In this document: positions 1 through 9,517 of the stretch, one piece after another
Position numbering within the stretch: the first letter of the stretch is position 1
Layout of the letters: each line of letters starts with the position of its first letter
From: Liriodendron chinense
Taxonomy: Eukaryota; Streptophyta; Magnoliopsida; Magnoliales; Magnoliaceae
Assembly (NCBI GenBank): GCA_003013855.2
Contig: PVNU02002828.1
Location: forward strand, 392,501 to 456,500
DNA length: 64,000 nt
Direction of reading: 5' to 3'
Translations under genes and position numbers: made by a program
The notes under the pieces: model-generated
What the model was told of the DNA's origin: nothing
What the model saw: the letters and a program-made list of their open reading frames with translations, nothing else
Database searches by the model: none

Positions 1-10
1 TAGTTCGTTT

Positions 11-365
11 GGGAATTGATATTTATACCCCCTTGGTTTTGATAGATACAAACCCTTTGTGAACTCATTGTCATTGCAATGTTGGCTGCACTTTGTTTTG
101 TCAGATGTGGGTTTATCTGTACTTGGTTTTGGAAATGATATTTACATATTTACGCCCCCTTGGTTTTGATAGATGCACCCCTTTTGTGACTCTTTGTCAT
201 TGCAATGTTGTCATGCATTTTGTTTTGTCAGATGTGGGTTTATGTGTTCTTTGTCTGGGAATTGATATTTACACCCCTTTGGTTTTGATAGATGCATCCC
301 CTTTGGGGACTCATTGGCATTGCAATGTAGGCATACACTTTGTGTATGTATATATCAAAATAGTG
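11..365. repeat. Tandem repeat, three ~125-bp units
   Basis: Three diverged copies begin near 11, 131 and 257. Each carries GGAATTGATATTTA, then CCTTGGTTTTGATAGATGCA, then CATTGCAATGT, and the first two also share TTTGTTTTGTCAGATGTGGG. Reading frames crossing it are repeats of the same unit and do not look like a gene. Confidence 0.8.
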
Positions 366-2197
366 GGTGCAAATAAAAACTCCTGTTTGGGTGCTTCTGA
401 ATCATGTCTTTGGGTAATGGGTTTTGTTGGTTTTGTCAGAGATCTATGTATTTGTGGAATTCTGAGCTTTTCATTCCCTGACATTTCACTTTCACATGTG
501 TGCTAGTAAATGCATTCTCTTTGGAATGTAATTTATTTTTTTTTGTTTTTTGAATGGTTTTTTGGGTAAATGGTTTTTGTCAGGTGGGGTTTTTGGGTCT
601 TTGAGTTTTTATAGGTATTTGTGAGAAAAATGATATTTGCATCCTTTCTTTATGGTGCGGAACTTTCTGTCAGGAAATGGCAGAAAAATGGTCCTAGCTA
701 TCAAAAGAAAGGGCTGCAATTAAGGCTTCGACTTTTTTGTGTATTGTATTATAGTTTGTTGTGAAATGTGTAGATATGGTTTTATGGGTTCTTTTGGATG
801 GTATTTGGGTGATGGGTTTTTGGCAGATTGTATTTGGGATCTGAGCTTCTTTATAGTTTTGCTTCTTCACATGTGTGGTTATGGGTTTCTGTGAAATTTA
901 TTTTCTTTTTGCCAAATATGTACTTTTTTGGCCTTTTTGGTTTGTTTTGAATCTTATTTTGGGTTATGGATTTTGTTGGTTTTTGTCAGATTGATTACGA
1001 TTTTCAGATTTTATTCCCACTTTCTAGGCATGTGTGTTTTTTGTGAAATTAATGTTTTGTAAGTAATTGCAATTGCTAGTCCCATAAAGTGTAAATGACC
1101 AAATTCGTGGTCTGTTCTCCAACAAGTCCAAATGGAGATTTCAAGCTGGATTTGAAAGAAATGCAAGCTTAATTTGAGGGCTTATGAATTGTAGGAGCAT
1201 CAGCACTTGCCATTTCCTCTTGATTGAAATGCATATTCACCATTCAATTCAATCATTCTTTAGAAGGCAGTGTTGGTTTTTTTTTTTTTGGCCATTTCTT
1301 TATTTTCCAGCTTATTTTTGTGTTTTATCATTTGCATGTTAAGTTGATTTAGGCATCTGACAATGTGAAAAGAACATTTATTTGTTTTTAATGAATGTTT
1401 ATGGAAATTTTATATGAATATTTGCAAATGAAACATATTGGAATGTCGGAGAAGAGAATTTGGATATAAATCTATTGAAGCGGTACATTTCTTGTAATTT
1501 CTATCTCTAAAATGGGCATGTTTTGAGATTTGAATTTCGTGTGTTAATGTGTCCTTTGAGAAGAGACATTTATTATTATTTTTTTTTTTTAAGATAAGGA
1601 AGTCAACAGGAATTTTCTTAAATAAACCAGAAATGGGTGTGAACGGTGACTCCTTTGAGCTTGTGTTTATGGGTGTTGGTTATGTGTGAATGGAGCTGTC
1701 CAAAAATACCCATACCTTTTTAAATGAAGAAAGTGCATCTGATCTCTTATCTTTTACAAATAAAGATATGGTTATAAATGATTGGAAGGTCAGAAGCTAT
1801 GGATGCTGATATGAACTCATGTAGATGCATTTACTATCTCTATAAAGAAATGCAACTCCTCAAATGTGTGGTCTCAGGGGTTGTTTAAGTCAGCATTTTG
1901 GTGGATGCCCAATTGCTGTCGGCAGTACCTCTAAATTGAAAGAAGGAAAGCGTTAAGCCGGCTTCCATGTTCACTGCATTTTCCATCACAAATTGTTTGT
2001 AGTTCGCAAACAAATCTGTTAGTGGAGAAGAGCATGAGAAGGGAATTTGGGGGAAATTGACAGTGAGCTAATGAGTAATCACCTCCCGAACCTATTTTAT
2101 TAAGGAAATGGTATGGTGTCCTGAGGAAGCACCGAAAATAAATATACAACATTTATTTCTCTTTAAAATATTCTAATAATGATTCATGGGGGGTGCA
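366..2197. other. AT/T-rich non-coding DNA, probable intron of the DUF1635 gene
   Basis: T-rich sequence with poly-T runs (about 1269-1290 and 1575-1590) and no credible coding frame. Because the DUF1635 exon at 2779 begins at a splice acceptor, this stretch is most likely intron or 5' leader of that gene. I could not find the first coding exon here. Confidence 0.5.
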
Positions 2198-2493
2198 CAA
2201 GGTCTTCTGGTAATCTTGGCCGTAATGGTTGGTTACCTTTATGATACGGGCTGTAATGGCCATTATGGTCCCTGTAACAACTGTTATGATCCTTTTTTTT
2301 TTTTTTTTTTGAAAATGAGAACTAAAAAACTTTTATTGGCCCCGTAATGGATCATTACGGGGCCGTTACGGCCTTTATGGGGTGCATGACGGGCCGCTAC
2401 ATGTCATTTTTTTTCATAACAGCTGTTTCGATCCCGTAACGTGTAATGGTTGCCACCGTTATGGCCCCGTAATGGCCGTTACAACACACCATG
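2198..2493. mobile_element. hAT-like MITE with CGTAATGG-rich ends
   Basis: The left end CAAGGTCTTC and the reverse complement of the right end, CATGGTGTGT, resemble the CAAGGTGT ends of the large hAT element at 55475. The flanking 8-mers ggggtgca and ggaatgcg agree at 5 of 8 positions and may be a decayed target duplication. The inside is full of GTAATGG and CCGTTACG motifs on both strands and has a poly-T tract. There is no coding capacity, so it is non-autonomous. Confidence 0.55.
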
Positions 2494-2778
2494 GGAATGC
2501 GTCTTGTCCTCCCAAACAGACTTTGGAAATGAAAGAAGAAGCAAACAGAAGACATGGATGTTTGTATGGTCTCAATAGATTAATTGGTTACTCCTTTTTT
2601 ATTTCCTTTCCCCATTTTGCATTTGTTCCCTTCAAAGGCCAACTCTATATATCTTGCTGTTATACGATATGATACAATACAGTACAAACACATTTCTCTA
2701 TTTAACAGCATAACTGTCTCCTTTAATTAGTGATTGATTTGATGACTGAGTCCTTTCTAATGAATTTTACTAAAACAG

Positions 2779-3711
2779 AGTTTCGAGGAGTTGCAACATA
2801 CGCTTCTTTACACCAAGTTGGAACTAGAATCGACAGTGATGGCTGCAAAGGAAGAGAAGAGAAGAAATGAAGAGCAGGTGAACCAGTTACTTAAGCTCTT
2901 GAATGTTGCCTTCCAAGAACGAGACGAAGCAAAGAATCAGTTGCAGAGATTGCTTAACAAGATCATGCAATCAAGCTCTACAGAACCCAGCTGCATTCTT
3001 CCGATTCTTCAACCCGAGAGCCCGTCACCGATCATGCCAACCAAAGGAAATTCGAGCATCACGGAATCTGACAGCTTATCCGAGACTTATAATCGTCAGT
3101 CCCACGTTTCGTCCCCTGTAGACTCCTTTTTCGATGGGGTTTCCTCAAACCCCTCAGCCGACCTTTCAAATATAAACATGGTCGACTCGAGTAATATAGG
3201 ATTGCCAAATCAGCCATTGCTCCAAGAATATAATGGTACATCATCTATGGGAATTATCTCTTCAGAAATGTCTCAGATCGATCCAGCTTCTGCAATAATC
3301 GATCAGATTGCAATGAAGAAACCATTGCCCAAGAAAGGGAAGCTATTGCAGGCTGTAATGGAAGCTGGCCCGCTGCTGCAGACGCTTCTCGTGGCTGGAC
3401 CGCTTCCTCAATGGCGCAATCCGCCACCGGTGCAATCATTTCAAATCCCGCCCGTCTCAATCAAAGGCCCTGACCCAACACCTATTCTTCAGAAACCAAT
3501 GATAAATCCAACTTTTCCCATTCAAAGTACCACTGCTGTGTCTTGTCATGAAAATCCAAACCAAGCATCTCAGGTGCATTCTACGGCTATGTTGAACTTT
3601 TCAAGCGCGGTGGGCCCATGCATGAAGAAGAGAGCATTCTTACCTTCTATTGGTGGTAACAGTTTATTAGTTGATCAAAGCTTGATTGGTAAACGACAAA
3701 GGTTTCAATGA
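2779..3711 (+). CDS. DUF1635 family protein, 3' exon
   Basis: Large terminal exon of a plant protein of unknown function. A splice acceptor (acag|AG) precedes 2779 and the frame opens with SFEELQHTLLYTKLELE, the typical start of the DUF1635 domain in memory. The next residues, to about 55, are rich in E, K, R, Q and L heptads (EEKRRNEEQVNQLLKLL) and look like a coiled coil. The rest is Ser/Pro-rich and probably disordered, with a PLLQTLLVAGPLPQW-type motif near residue 200 and a basic C-terminus ending GKRQRFQ. The exon encodes 310 residues and ends in TGA. The first exon, which normally holds a short N-terminus, was not found and probably lies upstream of the window. No molecular function is assigned. 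The family call is fairly sure; the member is not identified. Confidence 0.85.
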   Translation, partial: SFEELQHTLLYTKLELESTVMAAKEEKRRNEEQVNQLLKLLNVAFQERDEAKNQLQRLLNKIMQSSSTEPSCILPILQPESPSPIMPTKGNSSITESDSLSETYNRQSHVSSPVDSFFDGVSSNPSADLSNINMVDSSNIGLPNQPLLQEYNGTSSMGIISSEMSQIDPASAIIDQIAMKKPLPKKGKLLQAVMEAGPLLQTLLVAGPLPQWRNPPPVQSFQIPPVSIKGPDPTPILQKPMINPTFPIQSTTAVSCHENPNQASQVHSTAMLNFSSAVGPCMKKRAFLPSIGGNSLLVDQSLIGKRQRFQ

Positions 3712-4259
3712 CGACATTGTATACACGCATTTGAGGTCTACTCAGAGGCATTGAATTGCATTGCATTGTTAGGTGATTCAAAGAAAACAGTCTCTATTTT
3801 GTATTATACTCATTTGAAATGCTGATGTAAAGGAATGGTTTGGAGTTTGGATGACATTGTTAACTTATTGTAATTAGTTTTTTGTTCCCTTAATGAGATA
3901 TTCTGAGATTAATGACATGTTCTTGTTTGCTCTTTATAGAAAGTACTCTGGTTGATGACGTTTGATTCTGTTATGGAATGTGAATTATTTGAAACTTATG
4001 CTTGTTTGTTTTTCTTAGTGGATATTATTCAGCTATTTTAGCTTTCATTTGGGTGTCATCAGGTAGGTGGATTTTGCAAATATAGTGATGGAGTGTGTTT
4101 CTGTTTTGTCGAGGAACATTCTTAATGCATGATATGGATGAAAACTGCTAAGAAAACCAAATTGGGGTGAATTAAGTTCCCAAATGTATCACAAAAACAG
4201 GGTCACCCAAACAGATAAATGCATGTTAGTTCTCTCATAGCCGTTTCTGAAATCTCCGG
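3712..4259. other. 3' UTR and downstream spacer of the DUF1635 gene
   Basis: AT-rich sequence following the stop codon, with no further coding frame of interest. The polyadenylation site is not resolved. Confidence 0.4.
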
Positions 4260-4417
4260 TAGTGCATGTTTGATTATCTTTTTGTTGTGGCAACTCAACA
4301 ACAATACTTCTAGACTTTGGCATGCATTTGGTTTTTTGTAGTGCATGTTTGATTATCTTTTTGTGGTGGCAACTCAACAACAATACTTCTAGACTTTGGC
4401 AGGCATTTGATTTTTTT
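4260..4417. repeat. 79-bp tandem duplication
   Basis: Two nearly identical 79-bp copies start with TAGTGCATGTTTGATTATCT at 4260 and 4339. They differ at only a few bases, so the duplication is recent. Confidence 0.9.
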
Positions 4418-5893
4418 GGAAGGAATAATTGCTGTTTTAGGAATCGTAGTTGGTGGGTTTTGGAGGTTTTTAGCAGGGTTAAATCAAATGTAATTGGGTG
4501 GGCTTTATAAAGACTTTTGGCGGGAGTTTCTTTTTCTCCCTTTTTTAGTCTGAGTTGTAATTCTTCCAGCTTAAATTTTTCCTAGTAAAACCGTTATTAC
4601 CTTAAAAAGATTAAAAAAAACTCATCAGCAATACTTGTCACATGCATGTTACATGGACATCAATCTAAGCCATCCGATTGTGGGGCCCTTATGGATGGCG
4701 CGTAGCGTGGAAGTTGCACTAACAGGACAATTTTAACCGCCTAGCTGGTCATCCAATGCAGAGTTAATACGAATTGTCGGCAATCCATGTTAAAATATGC
4801 AATATCAGAGGATTAAAATCATCTGAGCAGTTTGTTTTTTGAGGTATTCATGCAGTGGGGACCCCATGATTTGCATGGTCTGGACTGATTTTTTGCATTC
4901 AACGCATTCAGTGGGTGAGCTTTGACAAAATAAATTGTGCCGACATGATACATCGGTCTATTCCCCCCACGATATAATTGCTCTAAATATAATTTTGCAG
5001 TTCCTTAACAGTCATTGTTTGTTCTGTTTTTTTTTTTTTTTTTTTTTTTTAATTCTATATTTTACTACATTGTGTGGGTAATTGGAGTATTTTTATCTTC
5101 TAATGATATTGATTCTTTTCTCCAAATGGGTCCCCTTTTGCTGAGGTGGGGCATTTGGAATTCAAAACCTAATTTGGACCATCCATAAAATGGGCATGCA
5201 TCCCCTGTCAAAAATGAGGATTGGATGATAATGGGCCCCACCAATTATCATTTCATTCTCATTTCTGGCCCATTTTTGCAGGACAGGATCGCTTAGCACA
5301 TTTTTGCCCACGATGCACCAAATGGATCCAATTGAGCAATATGCAGATGGGCCGATATGCATTCGCTCCATTCTCAATTGTGGGTGCATCCAAACAGGCC
5401 CGAAGTGAACTGCAACACTTTTCTGTTCTTCTTCACAGAACATTTTCTTTGAGTAGAATAACAAAAGTTCTTGCCAATGCAAGAACAATCGATCCATTTG
5501 TTTATTAATATAGAACAGTCATTTCTCTTCAGACTTTTATAACCCACAACTCCATTCGGTCCACATATCTAAAATAATTCACAAAAAGTCCGAATATCGA
5601 CACAAAATTCTCCATAGAATTCTTCATGACCCAAATGTTCAAGTGTCATCTTCCATCAGCTACAGTATTCGGTCATTTCTCTATTGCATCCACCAACAAT
5701 TGTTTAGTGCTGCAATCTGATCTTCAATGTGAACATTTGTTTCGGATTTTCAATCTGTGTTTTCATATGGTTTGATTGTTTATAGAGAATGCTGTTTTTT
5801 TTTCCTGTAAGATTCTGTTTTTCTATCCTTTTCTCCTGTCTTTCATTATATATGGATTAGTTGTAAGGTGGACGATTGTCTGATTAATGCAGA
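4418..5893. other. Non-coding spacer with repeat fragments
   Basis: Contains a long poly-T tract (about 5022-5051) and fragments such as GGGGCCC and GGGCCCCACC that resemble arms of the foldback repeats described elsewhere in the window. No gene was recognised. Confidence 0.4.
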
Positions 5894-5945
5894 ATGTCAT
5901 CGTCGGGCGTCGGTGGAGAATTACCTACTTTCGAAGCAAGTCCAA
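5894..5945 (+). CDS. Candidate first coding exon, unidentified gene
   Basis: A tgcag acceptor-like site is followed by ATG and 17 codons (MSSSGVGGELPTFEASP) and then a strong donor, A|GTAAGT. The pattern looks like a 5' coding exon after a leader intron. No matching downstream exon was recognised before the receptor kinase on the other strand, so it may be a gene fragment or chance. Confidence 0.2.
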
Positions 5946-6800
5946 GTAAGTTGACTTTGATACTTGGGTGAGATTATGGACATTTTGTTTTGTTGCTTGT
6001 ACATGCAACCGGGATTTTTTATACCCCCGAAAAGTCGATAAACGGTCTCAATCTTCCATCATTAGGCGCCCCATATGTCAGAATCAGTAGGTGTGAAGTT
6101 CTTCTAGATTTCTATGACCATGACCATGATCAGATTGCCTTGAGAAATTATCAAGAGATTCACCGGAAGGGAGATTGGAGAGGTGATTCGCGGTATGCCG
6201 GCCAATGTGGTGCACATGCGAGAGACCCAAGCCACTCATCAGGTAGAGCATGACGCGAAAATTCCATGGCCCAAAAATCAGGATGGCCCACCCATGTGTA
6301 TGAGTGAAATTGCTGGGTACAGAAAAATTGATGAGTAGTAGGTATTCATTGAGCACATGTGGTCCACTTGATGAGTGGATGGACTTATTTTCGGTTCACA
6401 GTGGGTCCCACCTGATGAATGTCCCAACTCTCACGTACATGTGCCATGTCGGCATGTATGCGACTTTGGCGGGTGCATGGCGAATCACCTCTTCAGTACC
6501 TCTTCACACCGATCGTCATCGCATTTTTTCTCATGCTTGATTTTTCAAAGGAGATGCTGTAGATTGGTTCGCTGCGTCGCTTTAATGGTGTTTCCATAGA
6601 TTCAGCATCCAATTGAAATGGAGTATCTAGCTGATAGATGGTTAGATTCCACCGTGGTGGGCCCGCTAATGGGTTTCCGGTTGATATTTGTGGAACACAT
6701 GCTATGACTGGGCCTTTTAATTATTGAGAATGATTCTATCAATCCCATTGCTGGATCGGGTGGTCTTTCTCTCAGTGTCATCCCTTGGAACATGAAGATG
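5946..6800. other. Non-coding spacer
   Basis: Holds fragments related to local repeats (GTGGGTCCCACC near 6402, GTGGTGGGCCC near 6653). No supported gene. Confidence 0.35.
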
Positions 6801-6950
6801 GTTGATCATGGTTCTAAAACTCATTGAGTCAACTCGAATCTTGACCGAGTAAACTTGAGTCACTTTGCACACTGGGTTGATTATGGTTCTAAAACTCATT
6901 GAGTCAACTTGAATCTCGGCCAAGTCAACTTGAGTCACTTTGCACACTGA
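6801..6950. repeat. 75-bp tandem duplication
   Basis: Two copies offset by 75 bp, each with GGTTCTAAAACTCATTGAGT and ending GAGTCACTTTGCACACTG. Related GAGTCAACTCGG text recurs near 9080 and 53490, so the unit comes from a dispersed repeat. Confidence 0.85.
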
Positions 6951-7275
6951 GTTCAACAACTTATTTAGATACTGAGTTAGAGTCTTCGAGTCGATCTGAT
7001 TATGCTGAACATCGAATGGAATTGGGTTTTTGGGTTTTGATCTGTGACTGATCTCCCATGGATATTCTAGGACATCTGAACATAAGGCTGATGCCATCTC
7101 ACATGCCAACATTGCACATGTGTGGAGAATCTGGGATTTTCACTGGATGATCCCCATCGGCTGCGAATCACCAGTGGAATTATTTTTTTTCATCAATGTT
7201 TGTGTTCTTTTGTGATTTGCACACATGCAAGTGAAAATCAAATCCAAAATGTTAAATGCCCGGACAGCATTTGAT
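6951..7275. other. Non-coding spacer
   Basis: No gene or clear repeat boundary seen. It ends in the CATTTGAT target duplication of the following MITE. Confidence 0.35.
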
Positions 7276-7398
7276 TAGGGCTGTCAACAGGACGGACCTA
7301 GGGTTCAGCCCAGATTTTGAACTGTTCAGACCTGACTGTCCGGTTCTAATCAAAATTTTGATTTTGCCAGGCTTAAGCAGAGCCCATTGACAGCCCTA
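7276..7398. mobile_element. 123-bp hAT-type MITE with perfect ends
   Basis: Perfect 12-bp terminal inverted repeats, TAGGGCTGTCAA and TTGACAGCCCTA, flanked on both sides by the identical 8-mer CATTTGAT (7268-7275 and 7399-7406). An 8-bp target duplication is characteristic of hAT elements. It has no coding capacity. Confidence 0.92.
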
Positions 7399-7641
7399 CA
7401 TTTGATTGGTTCACCACAATCAGGCAGCCTGGGTGCAGAAAATGGCATCATATTCGGATTTGTGGGGACCATACTTGGATTTGTGGGTCCCACCACCATT
7501 TGAACCAATTGATGGGCATGTGAGCACCCATTTGCCCACATGTGCACTTGAGAACTGAATGAAGCTTTGGTAAAAGAGCAAAGGGCATGTTTCTCATGTT
7601 AGGATAGTCCTTTTTCTTCGGTCACATGCATCACTTTTATA

Positions 7642-8003
7642 CTAAGGGGCTGTTTGGGGTGAGGAATTTGAGGCAAGAGGATTTTAAAATCCTCGGATTT
7701 CAAATCTCTCATGTTTGTTTTTTGTCAGGAATTTGTGGATTTGGAAAATCCACACATGCATAAATTCATGGATTCGAGGTGAATTCAAATTTTGAAAACA
7801 AAATGAGAGCATTTTATAAGAACGAAGAAAAGTAATTCACTTGTAATAAATGCTCCTTAAATCCATGAATTTGTAGTCTGATTCTCAAATATTAGACTTT
7901 GACATTTCCCAAATCCAAATTCAATGCAAATCCATGAATTTGACAAATTCTTGGATTTACCAAATTCACATTCTCATTTCCTTGATTCCAAATAAGACCT
8001 TAG
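7642..8003. mobile_element. Tourist-like MITE (PIF/Harbinger type)
   Basis: The left end, CTAAGGGGCTGTTTGG, and the reverse complement of the right end, CTAAGGTCTTATTTGG, are inverted repeats of the GGGnCTGTTTGG type. Flanking trinucleotides TAA and TTA fit a slightly mutated TWA target site. The interior has several ATCCATGAATTTG-like direct and inverted repeats and no gene. Confidence 0.6.
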
Positions 8004-8828
8004 GTTTCTGCATTTCTCATGAGCTGTTTGGTTTTTGCCTATGGATATCCGTTAACTGCATTTGTTTTAGTAACAAAACTGTCGGTTTCCTCCCACAATC
8101 ATGTTTGGTAGACCATCTCATGCATGGGATTCCTGCCCACATGATGAACAGGAACATGTGATTCCTGCTCCTAACATTGAGTTTTGCAATCTCCAAAGCT
8201 TAACCAGCTTCGACAATCGATAATTTGAGTTTTTTTTTTTTCAATGAATTGACGTTGATTTGAGTTGGATTTTCAAGTTTTCAATCTGCAAAAAATCCTC
8301 AACCGTTCCTTTTCAAAACTGTTTGGAGGTTTTTTCGTAAAGAAATGTGGGAGAAATCATTGTTTGAAAACTTGGAAATCCAGCTTGACTTGGTCTCTAG
8401 GCGAGTTGGGTCAAATCAAATACCCTTCCACTTCAAACTGATGAACTAAAGTAATTATTATAAACAATATTACATTAGAGAAAAACAATCCATGCTCAGA
8501 ACAATGTTATTGTAGGACAGACATTCCAGTTGATCAATCTAGACCATTCAATAGGTTCAGCACAAATTCCATCAGCTATCATATGAAAATTACATTGATC
8601 AGATGATAGGATCCATCTGTAAGTTGGCCTTACTTTTTGTAGCCATCCATTTTTCAAGATATAGATGGGATGGTTAGGATTTTCTGATAACAAGGGATTC
8701 TTTAGAAAAATGAACTGTGATGGGCCCCAATGAATGAATGGTTCAAATGGTTTATTGGACTTATTTTACCATAGGTGATCATGGCCATCCATTTTATAGC
8801 CCTTTGATCAAATGGTTAGAATCATCCA
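8004..8828. other. Non-coding spacer
   Basis: AT-rich, no supported gene. Confidence 0.35.
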
Positions 8829-8868
<40 letters not shown>

Positions 8869-8925
8869 GTAATAGTAATAGTAATAGTAATAGTAATAGT
8901 AATAGCAATAGCAATAGCAATAGCA
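8829..8925. repeat. Compound trinucleotide microsatellite
   Basis: A run of AAT units passes into AGTAAT and then AGCAAT units. The stepwise change suggests point mutations spread by slippage. The Ile/Thr/Ala reading on the minus strand is an artefact of the repeat. Confidence 0.95.
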
Positions 8926-9517
8926 GCTATCCATACTTCAATTCTGCATTGCAAAATCCAATAAACACAAAAGGCCCCTCCCATTAAAATAAAATCAAGT
9001 ATAAAGCTTTCTTTGCCATTTAAATCAGTAAGCTGGGTCTGCAAAGTGAATTGACTCAGAGTTTGATCGAGTCAACTCGGCTGAGTTTCAAGTCAACACA
9101 ATTAGTTTGAGAACTAAGGTACAACTAGACAAGTTGGATGAGCAGAGCTAATGGAAAAAAGACCCAAATAAGTACCTAGATAATTTGAAGTATTAATCAA
9201 ATGGATGCTTGAAATTGCTTCAGTTGCTGGCTTCATATGCTTTTTTGTATGAGAACCAAAATGCAATGTTCTCTGCAAAACAACATACAAATGGCTATGT
9301 TTAGATGCCCCATTGTTTGGAATTGCAATAATTTAGTACAATAAGGAGGAAATGACCACATTGTGATTTCCGTCAAACTTGAAAGTAACATAATCGCAAT
9401 TCAGAAACTGGTCTTTAATATGCGATTTCAATTTGCTCATTTCTGCTCTATTGAACTAATTATCACAATTCCATTTGATAGTGCATCCAAACATGGCCTA
9501 GTGCTTACTCCCATGAA
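8926..9517. other. Spacer and probable 3' UTR of the receptor kinase gene
   Basis: AT-rich sequence downstream of the minus-strand kinase gene. No other gene seen. Confidence 0.4.

Noticed and set aside
2382..2672. 96-codon frame upstream of the DUF1635 exon
   Set aside because: It crosses a hAT-like MITE border and a likely intron; no similarity to the DUF1635 N-terminus.
8808..9044. Ile/Thr-rich frame on the minus strand
   Set aside because: Produced by the AAT/AGT microsatellite.
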